Below are positions 10,201 through 17,145 of a stretch of 64,000 bases of DNA, in pieces. Numbering within the stretch: position 1 is the first letter of the stretch; every line of letters starts with the position of its first letter. The stretch lies in the NCBI GenBank assembly GCA_028768525.1, contig CP054837.1, positions 2,090,001-2,154,000 of the forward strand, read 5' to 3'. Made by a program: the position numbers and the translations under genes. Origin of the DNA: Desulfobacter sp. (lineage in GTDB: Bacteria > Desulfobacterota > Desulfobacteria > Desulfobacterales > Desulfobacteraceae). The notes below the pieces were generated by a model. That model made no database searches and was not told where the DNA came from. It was given only the letters and a program-made list of their open reading frames with translations.

Positions 10201-10393
10201 GAGCGCGGCCACCTCGGTGTTCGGCATGCTGCCCCTGGCCCTGTCCACCGGGGCGGGCAGCGAATTGTACCGGGGGCTTGGCAGCGTGCTGCTGGGAGGC
10301 CTGGCCCTGTCCACCCTGTTCACCCTCTTTGTGGTGCCGGCCCTGCTCTCATTTTTTATCGGGTTTGAAAAGCAGCGGGAAGCCAGACACTAA
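7280..10393 (+). CDS. RND-family efflux transporter, inner-membrane pump
   Basis: A 1037-residue AcrB-like pump of full family length, with one N-terminal helix (YAIEKPITVAVGVILVVLFG), a large porter loop, helices 2-6, a second porter loop and helices 8-12. Conserved marks include AGATPTEVEQEI, GVGSLFVGGG, SIPISVIGTF and the TM4 segment with ISFAVGMLVDNAIVVLENID. In AcrB the proton relay is Asp407-Asp408 in TM4 and Lys940 in TM10. Here TM4 reads Asp404-Asn405, and the TM10 equivalent, in GTVVNNAILIVH, has Asn937 where Lys is expected. That pattern occurs in HAE-like subgroups and suggests a different proton-coupling network. The substrate cannot be read from sequence; export of drugs, lipids or organic anions is possible. 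Confidence 0.92.
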   Translation: MDIIRYAIEKPITVAVGVILVVLFGTIGLMHLPKQLTPDVETPEITIRTVWAGATPTEVEQEIIEKQEKALKGLESLESMESAAFNNYGEVSLTFPVGTDLDAALLKVSNKMNEVADYPENVDKPAIEASGAQSNPVIWIMFRTLPDNPAPIAQYRTFFENELRQHIERVQGVGSLFVGGGTEKEVHIEIDPVKLARFNLTIDQVIAGIRGANKNTSAGLMGIGKKDYRIRTVSQFEVPADALDTVIYNDGIQRIRLSDIATAGFGYERATGAVMQNGSPVIAIGVRKEQGANVIEVVARLQREINRINEKVLAPKGLVLDWVYDQAPYILNAIDLVKKNVMVGGALAVMVLLLFLRSVSATVTTAVSIPISVIGTFLFLWVLDRNLNVVSLAGISFAVGMLVDNAIVVLENIDRHRNLGKKPFEAAYGGASEVWGAVLASTATTVAVFVPVIFIQEEAGQLFRDIAIAITFSILISLFVSVAVIPTILHKLYAFRKNSRKQALGPIDKLGSFLHNTLMALSGFSLKTPFTRITSVLVFTSAALLIAWQLMPKTEYLPQGNQNLVLSILIPTPGSSVEKREEMGKFLDAMIAPYHREDGKDGIPKIEDTWYVSTEGFNLVGGTCIHETQAAGLLPLFNRIANSLPDVFGFAFQAGIFQNDIAGSRTIDVDITGERLENIIAAGGQLYGALMGAMPGSQIRPIPSLETTYPEARFIPDREKLAASGLTESGFGTWVDVLMDGRKIDEFRPEGKRQLDLVLRGPADAARTPEDLANTAIVNRFGDPVRIGDISRLAYTRGMTQINHLERKRHIRLQVTPPETLPLQAAMETIETDVVRPMQDQGRLKGVEISLGGNADKLTQTRQALQWNFLLAVVITYLLMAALFENFFYPFIILFTVPLAGAGGFIGLRLVDAYIAPQGFDVLTMLGFIILVGTVVNNAILIVHQSLNNVRYGGYAGLEAITESVRTRIRPIFMSAATSVFGMLPLALSTGAGSELYRGLGSVLLGGLALSTLFTLFVVPALLSFFIGFEKQREARH

Positions 10394-10429
10394 CCCGGCC
10401 ATCCAAAGCCGGATCACCCTGGAAAATCA

Positions 10430-10471
10430 GGCCATGGCAACGGGGGCGCCCCCGCTCCCGTTGCCATGGCC
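10430..10471. repeat. 15-bp perfect inverted repeat after the RND operon
   Basis: GGCCATGGCAACGGG (10430-10444) and CCCGTTGCCATGGCC (10457-10471) form a perfect 15-bp stem with a 12-base GC-rich loop, 36 bases after the RND stop. No T-tract follows. It may protect the 3' end or aid Rho-dependent or hairpin-only termination. The remainder of the 292-base gap up to the kinase gene is AT-rich near 10560-10640 and probably carries its promoter. Confidence 0.55.
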
Positions 10472-10685
10472 GCTGCCCCGGTGACGGCTGCGATTCATCC
10501 GCCGCCGTGAATCATCCTTATGCCATTAACTCTCATGCCCCGGCCCTGATTCCGGACTTTCCAATTATTTATAATTGTAATATACTCCTTCCCTGCCGTA
10601 CCCACTCAACCTTAGATAAAAAACAGGCCCGAAAAATAATTGCCAGGCCACTTTTTATAAGCCGAAAAACGGCAAAGGAAATGAA

Positions 10686-13607
10686 ATGTGCAGGCGCAGG
10701 TTTCCCAGACCAACTAAAATCAGATCGAAAATCGCCTTGTTGGCCGTGATGCTGGTGGCAATCTCCAGTGTGACTGTCATTCTTGTTTTTCTTTCCGGCA
10801 TGGCCGATTACCGGCGAGAACTGGAAAAAGAGGGGGAAAACCGGATCCATTCGGAGGTCGAACCGCTGGCCAGGACAATGTACCACCTTTGTGAATCCAT
10901 GCACCAGGCGTCAATAGTACAGCGGCGGCATGCCCTGACCATTATGAAACAGCTGATGGAAAAGCAGGGGCTGCCAAGCCTGTCCTCTAACAGGGTGCCG
11001 ATGAAGGTCACATACCCCTCGGGGAAAACCGAAGAAATCAACCTCCCGCGGCTATTATTGGGAAACAAGCCATTGGGATTGAATGTTTCCCCAGACGCAG
11101 CCACCCCCGTGGTTGACGAAATGATGAAACTGACAGGATACCATGCCTCAATTATGCTTCGGATCAACGAGAAGGGGGATTTTGTCCGGATAGCCACCTC
11201 CGTCGTCAAAAAAGGGAAACGCCAAATCGGGACGGTTTTACCGGCCGTGAACCCGGATGGAAAGCCCAACCCTTTCTCCCAGGCCATCATCCAGGGGAAA
11301 ACGGCAATAGGCCGGACCTATGTGGATGACTATGTCTTTGTTTCCACCGCCCTGCCCCTCCGGGACGCCGAAAACCGGATCATCGGCCTGTACGGCCCGG
11401 GCATCCGCCAGGACCTGATGGAAAACCTGCGACAGGCGTTTATGAATACCCCTGTTGGAAAATCCGGATATTTTTTTATCATTGGCGCCAAGGGCAGGCA
11501 GAAAGGCCGGTATATCCTTTCCCGGAAAGGATTGCGGGACCGCGAAAACCTTTGGGACGTGAAAACTGAAGACGGGAGGTTTCCGGCCAGGGAAGTCCTT
11601 GCACTGACCATTAAACAGCCCGCCGGTAAAGTGGTATGGTATTCCTACCATTGGAGAAACGCTATTGATGAACCGCCCAAAAAGAAATATGCCGCCCTGA
11701 TATATTTTAAACCATGGGACTGGATCATAGGCGCCTCCGCCTATGAGGAGGATTTCACAGACACCGCCCAACGCCTCGGCAAACGCCTGGAAAACATCAT
11801 CTTCCAGGTACTGGCCACGGGCCTTTTCGTATTGATCGTATCCGCTGCTGCATGCTGGATTCTCGGCAAAAAAATTTCCCAGCCCCTGGACAGGGCGGTT
11901 GATTTTGCCGATGCCATCAGCCGGGGGGAGTTTCCGTCCCCCCTTGATATCCAGTCGTCCGACGAAACCGGATGTCTGGGACAAAGCCTCAATACCATGT
12001 CTGAAAGACTTAAATCCACACTTGAGGAACGCCGTCAGGCAGAACAGGATTTCAGGACCCTGTACGAATTTTCCAGAGACGCCCTGCTGCTCATTTTCAA
12101 TGGAAAATTCATTGACTGCAACAAGGCGGCTATTGATATTTTCGGCGCCGGCAGCCAGGACGATATTATTGGCAAAGAGCCCCATCAATTGTCTCCGGAA
12201 CACCAGCCGTTGGGCATGCTGTCAAAAACCAGGGAGGAAGAGCTGATCGAGCAGACCCTGGTTCAAGGCAGCAGCCGGTTTGAATGGCTTCACACCCGGA
12301 TGGACGGCGAATTGTTTTTTACCGAAGTTCAGCTCAGCACAATGGAGGTCGGCGGCAAGCCCATGATCCTGGCGGCCATAAGGGACATCACCCACCGCAA
12401 AAAAGATGAAGAACAGCTTCTTCGGCTCAGAAGCTACCTCTCCAATATCATTGATTCCATGCCCTCAGTCCTGATCGTTGTGGACAGGTCATGGCGTATA
12501 ACCCTCTGGAACAGTATGGCGGAAAAAACAACCGGAATACGACAGTACAAGGCCGCAGCAACACCTCTTTTTGAAGTGATGCCGCGCCTTGAAGCACAGC
12601 AAAAAAAGATTCAAAAAGCCATGGATCAGGGAAAGATACAAAAAGCGCTCAAAACCCTTCATAAAACTGAAAACGGACTGATCTACGAGGATATAATTAT
12701 TTATCCTTTGAAAACAAAAGAGATTGACGGGGCTGTCATTCGGATGGACGATGTCACAGGGCATGTAAAAATAGAAGAGATGATGATTCAGTCTGAAAAG
12801 ATGATGTCCGTCGGCGGGCTTGCCGCAGGAATGGCCCATGAAATAAACAATCCACTGGCAGGAATGATTCAGGGTGCCCAGGTGGTTATGAACCGTCTGT
12901 CAGGGGAATTGCCAAAAAATAAGGCATTGGCTGAAGAACTCGGCACCTCCATTGACACCATAAGGGGTTATGCGGAGCAAAGGGAAATTCTCAAGCATCT
13001 GTCTTCCATACGGAGTGCCGGGGACCGGGCGGCCCGTATTGTGGAAAACATGCTCTCGTTCAGCAGGGAAAAACCCCTGAGAGAGTTACATGACATCCGC
13101 GACCTTCTTGACAGGACCATCGAACTTGCCAGAAACGATTACAACCTGAAAAAACAGTATGACTTCAAAGAGATAGAAATCATCCGGAACTATCAGGCAG
13201 ATCTTCCCAAGGTCTGGTGCGAGGGGAACCAGATTCAGCAGGTCTTTTTAAATATATTAAAGAATGGTGCCCAGGCCATGGCCGAAAATAAGCATAGTGG
13301 AATTGTACCTTGTTTTACTCTGGACATCATGCTTGAAGAAGACGGGATGGTATCTGTTTCGCTGGCAAACAACGGGCCGGGCATGGATACTGAGACCTGC
13401 AAAAGGGTGTTTGAGCCTTTTTTTACCACCAAACCCGTTGGGGTGGGAACAGGGCTGGGACTCTCTGTCTCATTTTTCATCATCACCCGGAACCACGGCG
13501 GAGAGATACGTGCAGTCCCCATGGCAGACCGTGGTGCCTGTTTTCTGGTCAGACTGCCCGTGGGAAAGGGTGGACCAGACGCCAGTAACAGCAGCGCCCT
13601 AGTATAA
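10686..13607 (+). CDS. Sensor histidine kinase with periplasmic Cache, HAMP and two PAS domains
   Basis: A 973-residue membrane sensor kinase. Helix 1 is at about 14-37. The periplasmic domain (about 40-370) looks like a double Cache module: GKSGYFFII, ENLWDVK, and the closing KPWDWIIGASAYEEDF. Helix 2 is at 372-396, then HAMP (about 397-450), PAS 1 (about 460-575), PAS 2 (about 580-700) and the kinase core. His718 in GLAAGMAHEINNPL is the phospho-acceptor. The N box is QQVFLNILKNGAQAM and the G2 region is VGVGTGLGLSV. The G1 box reads ANNGPGMD, with Asn895 where the usual adenine-binding Asp stands. The start is supported by AAGGA seven bases upstream. No response regulator gene is adjacent, so this is an orphan kinase whose partner lies elsewhere. 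Confidence 0.9.
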   Translation: MCRRRFPRPTKIRSKIALLAVMLVAISSVTVILVFLSGMADYRRELEKEGENRIHSEVEPLARTMYHLCESMHQASIVQRRHALTIMKQLMEKQGLPSLSSNRVPMKVTYPSGKTEEINLPRLLLGNKPLGLNVSPDAATPVVDEMMKLTGYHASIMLRINEKGDFVRIATSVVKKGKRQIGTVLPAVNPDGKPNPFSQAIIQGKTAIGRTYVDDYVFVSTALPLRDAENRIIGLYGPGIRQDLMENLRQAFMNTPVGKSGYFFIIGAKGRQKGRYILSRKGLRDRENLWDVKTEDGRFPAREVLALTIKQPAGKVVWYSYHWRNAIDEPPKKKYAALIYFKPWDWIIGASAYEEDFTDTAQRLGKRLENIIFQVLATGLFVLIVSAAACWILGKKISQPLDRAVDFADAISRGEFPSPLDIQSSDETGCLGQSLNTMSERLKSTLEERRQAEQDFRTLYEFSRDALLLIFNGKFIDCNKAAIDIFGAGSQDDIIGKEPHQLSPEHQPLGMLSKTREEELIEQTLVQGSSRFEWLHTRMDGELFFTEVQLSTMEVGGKPMILAAIRDITHRKKDEEQLLRLRSYLSNIIDSMPSVLIVVDRSWRITLWNSMAEKTTGIRQYKAAATPLFEVMPRLEAQQKKIQKAMDQGKIQKALKTLHKTENGLIYEDIIIYPLKTKEIDGAVIRMDDVTGHVKIEEMMIQSEKMMSVGGLAAGMAHEINNPLAGMIQGAQVVMNRLSGELPKNKALAEELGTSIDTIRGYAEQREILKHLSSIRSAGDRAARIVENMLSFSREKPLRELHDIRDLLDRTIELARNDYNLKKQYDFKEIEIIRNYQADLPKVWCEGNQIQQVFLNILKNGAQAMAENKHSGIVPCFTLDIMLEEDGMVSVSLANNGPGMDTETCKRVFEPFFTTKPVGVGTGLGLSVSFFIITRNHGGEIRAVPMADRGACFLVRLPVGKGGPDASNSSALV

Positions 13608-13705
13608 CCTCACAACGTTTTTCCCATGCATTCCTTCGCTGGTAAAAGGGATAGGGTATCTGTCCGGATCCTGCCCTTGCATTCCCATGCCCTTTGTATT
13701 ATTAA

Positions 13706-13713
13706 GGTATACC
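13706..13713. promoter_or_regulatory. GntR/FCD-type operator candidate upstream of the GntR gene
   Basis: GGTATACC in the context ATTAAGGTATACCAATATAAC lies about 30 bases before the regulator start at 13744. Its reverse complement closely matches the site upstream of the FAD oxidase at 5784-5791. Autoregulation is the simplest reading. Confidence 0.5.
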
Positions 13714-13743
13714 AATATAACCATCCACCAGAACCGGAATCAT

Positions 13744-14400
13744 ATGAATAAAGATATCTATAATACACTGAAAGACAGGATCATCCATCTGGAATACGAA
13801 CCCGGCGCCATTTTAAAGGAACAGACACTGGCCCAGGAATTCGGGGTCAGCCGCACCCCGCTTCGCACGGTACTCTTTCGCCTGGAGTGGGAACACCTGG
13901 TCAAAATCCTTCCCCGGACGGGGATTCTGGTGATGGAACTGGAACTTGGCACCATCACCAACGTTTTCCAGGCCCGGCTGGAAATGGAAGCGGTCATCGG
14001 CACCCTGGCGGCCCAGCGCCTGACCCGTGACGACATCCTCCAATTCCAGGAACTGGAATCCCGGTGCCGGGCGCTAAAGGATAATAAAGACCCCAAAGCC
14101 CTGGCCGCCGTGGACATGGAAAATAAAGAGCTGTTCCACGGCGCCGCCGGCAATCCCTTTCTCACGGAAATGTCCCAGCGGCTCTACTCCCTGACCTTCA
14201 GGCTCTGGTATTTCAACATGCTGAAAATGGACAACCGGGTCTGGAACAACGAGGTAAAAGCGGTGCAGGAAGACCTGGTCATCCTGGGGAACCTGCTGGG
14301 CAGCGGCACCCCGGAAGAGGTGGGCCAGGCCAGGAAAGAGCAGCTGCTCAAACACCTGGAGCGGATAAGATCCTCTTTCCTCGGTCTCACCAGCCTTTAA
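13744..14400 (+). CDS. GntR-family transcriptional regulator, FCD subfamily
   Basis: A 218-residue FadR/FCD-type regulator. The winged helix is at residues 1-70: the helix-turn-helix is read in ILKEQTLAQEFGVSRTPLRTVLFRLEWE, whose SRTPLR core is the GntR signature, followed by the wing VKILPRTGILV. The C-terminal helical FCD domain has FQARLEMEAVIGTLAAQRL, MENKELFH (metal or ligand site Asp/His region) and AAGNPFL. An in-frame ATG at 13687 exists, but starting there would place the GGTATACC palindrome inside the gene; the ATG at 13744 fits the family's normal N-terminus. The FCD ligand is usually a small carboxylate or amine-derived metabolite. The shared operator suggests control of itself and of the FAD oxidase 8 kb away. 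Confidence 0.85.
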   Translation: MNKDIYNTLKDRIIHLEYEPGAILKEQTLAQEFGVSRTPLRTVLFRLEWEHLVKILPRTGILVMELELGTITNVFQARLEMEAVIGTLAAQRLTRDDILQFQELESRCRALKDNKDPKALAAVDMENKELFHGAAGNPFLTEMSQRLYSLTFRLWYFNMLKMDNRVWNNEVKAVQEDLVILGNLLGSGTPEEVGQARKEQLLKHLERIRSSFLGLTSL

Positions 14401-14426
14401 CTGCACTCCATTTCCTAAACATACGA

Positions 14427-14466
14427 TTTTTGTTCCGAGTTCAAGGCGCGGAAATCGGAGCAAAAA
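14427..14466. terminator. Hairpin between convergent GntR and crotonase genes
   Basis: TTTTTGTTCCGA (14427-14438) pairs with TCGGAGCAAAAA (14455-14466), with a single G-T wobble and a 16-base loop. A-rich and T-rich arms mean the stem ends in T on both strands, so it can serve as a bidirectional terminator for the GntR gene (+) and the crotonase gene (-, stop at 14474). Confidence 0.55.
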
Positions 14467-14473
14467 GCCATTT

Positions 14474-15247
14474 TTACTTTTTGTTTTCCATCATGGCCTG
14501 GACAAAAGACAGGGTCTCTTTGACCTCTTTGCTCATCATGGTATCCGCCATAAAGGGTTTCCATTCGCCCGTTGCCAGATCCCGGCGGATTTTTCCGGCC
14601 ACGGCGGACTTTAATTCTTCCTTAATCTGGATAAAGGGCCGGTTGGGGGTATCGATCCATAGGCAGATGATCTCCTTGGCCCGGGCAATGAGATTATCGC
14701 TGTCCACCACCTCATCCACCATTTCCATCTCAAGGGCCTTGTCCACCCCCACCATTTCCCCGAAATACATGACATCCCTGTACCGCTTGTCCGAATCCAG
14801 GCCGAAACGGACAATGGCCGACTGGGCCACGGACAGGGCCAGGCCGATCTTGATTTCGCTCATGCCGACTTTGATTTTAGGATGGTTGGCGAGGATCCTG
14901 TAATCCGAAGCCATGGCCAGGATCAGCCCCATGGCCGCGGAATGCCCGTTCATGGCACAGACCACAGGTTTTTTGCAGGTAAAATAATCCACCAGGATAT
15001 CCTCTTCTTCCTCAAAAAACGTCACAGCCTCTTCCCCGCTCTCAAACCCGATGAACATGGGTAAACTGAATCCGGAGGAAAAAAAGCGGCCGTCGCCGGT
15101 GAGAACAATCCCTTTAAGGTCATCGTTTTCATTGACCTCATCCACGATCTCCTTGAGCTGCCTTAAGGTCTCAAGGGTGACGGCGTTGGTGGCCCCGTCG
15201 CTAAGCTGGGCGATAACGATATTATCCTGAATCTCTTTTTTCAGCAT
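14474..15247 (-). CDS. Enoyl-CoA hydratase/isomerase family protein
   Basis: A 257-residue crotonase-fold protein. Oxyanion-hole segments are visible: GDGRFFSSGFSL near residues 50-61 and MNGHSAAMGLILAMASDYRI near 98-117. Of the two acidic residues of classical crotonase, the first is kept as Glu in GMSEIKIGL, while the second corresponds to Asp in YRDVMYFGEMV. Hydration of an enoyl-CoA or a related isomerisation is therefore plausible but not certain. AAGGAGAAGGAG precedes the ATG. It stands alone on the - strand between the GntR gene and the divergent AOR operon, and there is nothing that ties it firmly to either. Confidence 0.8.
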   Translation of the reverse strand: MLKKEIQDNIVIAQLSDGATNAVTLETLRQLKEIVDEVNENDDLKGIVLTGDGRFFSSGFSLPMFIGFESGEEAVTFFEEEEDILVDYFTCKKPVVCAMNGHSAAMGLILAMASDYRILANHPKIKVGMSEIKIGLALSVAQSAIVRFGLDSDKRYRDVMYFGEMVGVDKALEMEMVDEVVDSDNLIARAKEIICLWIDTPNRPFIQIKEELKSAVAGKIRRDLATGEWKPFMADTMMSKEVKETLSFVQAMMENKK

Positions 15248-15381
15248 GGATGCTCCTTCTCCTTAAATCTGTTTTCAAATGGTAAACATCGTTTTACCCC
15301 ATCTGTTTTTCCTTCGCAACCCGTATCCGGCGTTTCCGCCCAGGGATTTCATATCCTCTTGAAATAAGAGAAAAAAACATA

Positions 15382-15432
15382 TTGACAAAAAAAAGCATTC
15401 ACTCGTATATTAGTGTCGGCCAACCGGCCGAC
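15382..15432 (+). promoter_or_regulatory. Promoter and overlapping palindromic operator of the ADH-AOR operon
   Basis: TTGACA (15382-15387) and TATATT (15406-15411) are separated by 18 bases, a good sigma-70-type promoter. Just after the -10 box, GTCGGCC-AACC-GGCCGAC (15415-15432) forms a 7-bp inverted repeat with a 4-base centre, where a bound repressor would block transcription start. The TetR gene closing this operon (20881) is the obvious candidate to bind it. Confidence 0.6.
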
Positions 15433-15468
15433 TGAACTTTTCACTTAACATTTCTGATGGGGAGGGTC

Positions 15469-15999
15469 ATGGAAAAATTTAAGGAAATCAAACCCAAAAA
15501 ACAAATCTTCAGGCGCATCTATCTGTTCGTCATGCTCTGGTTCGTGGGGCGGGCCGTCCAGGCCGCCTCCCGGACCGACCAGGCCGTCAAAGACGAATTT
15601 TCAGCCATGCCCGAGGGCTATACCTTCTGCCTGGGGGCCTTTCCCACCGGCCCCTGGATGATTGTGGGAAGGGACGACAGCGGCAGGGGAAAATACCTGG
15701 GATGGAACAGGGACAAGCACCCGGTCCACCTGGAAATGGGCCTGAAAAGTGCCGCCGGTCTCTTTACGCTTTTCACCTTTAGGGAAAGCACCCCCACGGC
15801 CAATGCCAGGGACCGGCTCTATGTGTCGGGGGACGTGCCCCAGGCCTGCGCCGCCATAAGGATCCTTGATGCGGTCCAGGTCTACCTGCTGCCCAAACCC
15901 GTGGCAAAACTGGCCATCAAACGCTATCCCCAATGGCCCCTGAGTCGCCATATTTTTACCCGGACCCTGGTGCTGGTCAGGACCGTCACCGGTTTTTAA
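15469..15999 (+). CDS. Hypothetical protein, first gene of the ADH-AOR operon
   Basis: A 176-residue protein that I do not recognise with confidence. The ATG at 15469 is preferred over the one at 15457 because GGGGAGGG lies directly upstream of it. An N-terminal hydrophobic stretch (IYLFVMLWFVGRAVQAA, about 17-33) could be a single membrane anchor. The soluble part contains FCLGAFPTGPWMIVGRD, a run HLEMGLKSAAGLFTLFTF and then RDRLYVSGDVPQACAAIRILDAVQVYLLPKP, which faintly recalls the strand-helix ending of SCP2/sterol-carrier-like domains; that comparison is a guess. It begins the operon, 16 bases before the ADH-like gene, so it probably serves the same alcohol/aldehyde pathway, perhaps at the membrane. 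Confidence 0.7.
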   Translation: MEKFKEIKPKKQIFRRIYLFVMLWFVGRAVQAASRTDQAVKDEFSAMPEGYTFCLGAFPTGPWMIVGRDDSGRGKYLGWNRDKHPVHLEMGLKSAAGLFTLFTFRESTPTANARDRLYVSGDVPQACAAIRILDAVQVYLLPKPVAKLAIKRYPQWPLSRHIFTRTLVLVRTVTGF

Positions 16000-16015
16000 G
16001 AGAGGAGGAGACCCT

Positions 16016-17143
16016 ATGACTGATTTTTCATTGCCTGATTTCACCTTTCAGTGCCGGACCAAAACCGGCTGCGGCAAACAGGCCCTTGCCCATCTCCCCT
16101 TTGACTTCGTTGCCATGGGCGGATCAAAACCCATGGTGATCCAGGACGCTGCCGCCGGCCGGGCCAACCTTGCCAAAACCCTGGCCAAAGCCTTTTCCGA
16201 TTCCGGCATGTCCCTGGGCATCACCCCCCCCTTTCCAGAAGGAGAAAACAAGGAAGGGGTGAACTTCATTAAATCCATCTATGAAATATACAAAGGAAAG
16301 GGGTATGACTGCATTGTCGCCCTGGGAGGCCAGGGGGCCGCGGACAGGGCAAAGGCCCTGAACATTGCCGTCACCCTGGGACCCGAAGCCCTGTCCGGGG
16401 ATACCATCCCAGGGCCCCTAACCCCGCTGGTCTATCTGCCCACGGGGGTGAACCCGGGCACGGCCACCGCCGGAAGGGCAAGCTTCAACGGACGTCGCTT
16501 CCACTCCCCCTTTCTTGCCCCGGACCAGGCCCTCATGGATCCCTCCCTCTATCTGGACGACGACCGGGAATCCCTGTTGGATGCGGCCCTGGCCGGCCTG
16601 GCCGCCGCCTGCCAAGTTTACGCCCTCCCCTGGAATCCCCCGGCCAGGGCCTATGCCGCCGCCGTGATCCGGCTGGTTATGCCGGTGCTGGAGTCCATTA
16701 AAGTCTCGGGCCTGGCCCCGGAGGACAACCTGACCCAAAGGAAAAAAGAAGAAAAGCATTGGCAGCAGGACCTGGTCCAGGCCGCCGTGCTGGCCGGATA
16801 CCTTCTCTCCGGTTCCCCCGGTGCCCCGGGGCTCCACGCCCTGGGCCGCGCCCTGGCGGCCAACAGCCGGCTCACCCCCGGCCTTGCCATGGTGCTCCTC
16901 CTCCCCGGCCTGCTTGAACCGGCACCGGATGCCGCCGCCCTTTTCCAGCCCCTGGCCGGTCCGACGGCCTATAGTGCCACGCCGCCGGAGCAGCGGGCCA
17001 CAGCCGCCGTTCAGGTAATTCGCAATCTGCTCAACGACCTGCACCTCCTCTCCCGGGGGCGGCTGCCCAGAACCCCGGCCGAGGCCGGATGGAACCAGGA
17101 GGCACTGGCTTCCCTTAAACAAGAATTAGGGAAAAAGGAGTAA
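16016..17143 (+). CDS. Iron-ADH-like protein lacking metal ligands (probable pseudoenzyme subunit)
   Basis: A 375-residue protein with the fold signature of group III iron-containing alcohol dehydrogenases: CGKQALAHL near the start, the dinucleotide loop CIVALGGQGAADRAKALN (about 100-117, replacing GGGSVLDTAKGIN) and an all-helical C-terminal half. Of the four metal ligands (Asp, His, His, His), Asp189 and His274 (GLHALGRAL) are kept, but the second ligand is Ala193 (LDAALAG instead of MDAMAHA) and the fourth is Pro288 (TPG instead of PHG). The cofactor loop PTTAGTGSEVTQ is also lost (PTGVNPGTATAG). It is therefore unlikely to be a normal Fe- or Zn-dependent ADH. It sits two bases before the intact ADH gene, suggesting a structural or regulatory partner in a hetero-oligomer. 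Pseudoenzyme status is inference. Confidence 0.8.
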   Translation: MTDFSLPDFTFQCRTKTGCGKQALAHLPFDFVAMGGSKPMVIQDAAAGRANLAKTLAKAFSDSGMSLGITPPFPEGENKEGVNFIKSIYEIYKGKGYDCIVALGGQGAADRAKALNIAVTLGPEALSGDTIPGPLTPLVYLPTGVNPGTATAGRASFNGRRFHSPFLAPDQALMDPSLYLDDDRESLLDAALAGLAAACQVYALPWNPPARAYAAAVIRLVMPVLESIKVSGLAPEDNLTQRKKEEKHWQQDLVQAAVLAGYLLSGSPGAPGLHALGRALAANSRLTPGLAMVLLLPGLLEPAPDAAALFQPLAGPTAYSATPPEQRATAAVQVIRNLLNDLHLLSRGRLPRTPAEAGWNQEALASLKQELGKKE

Positions 17144-17145
17144 AC

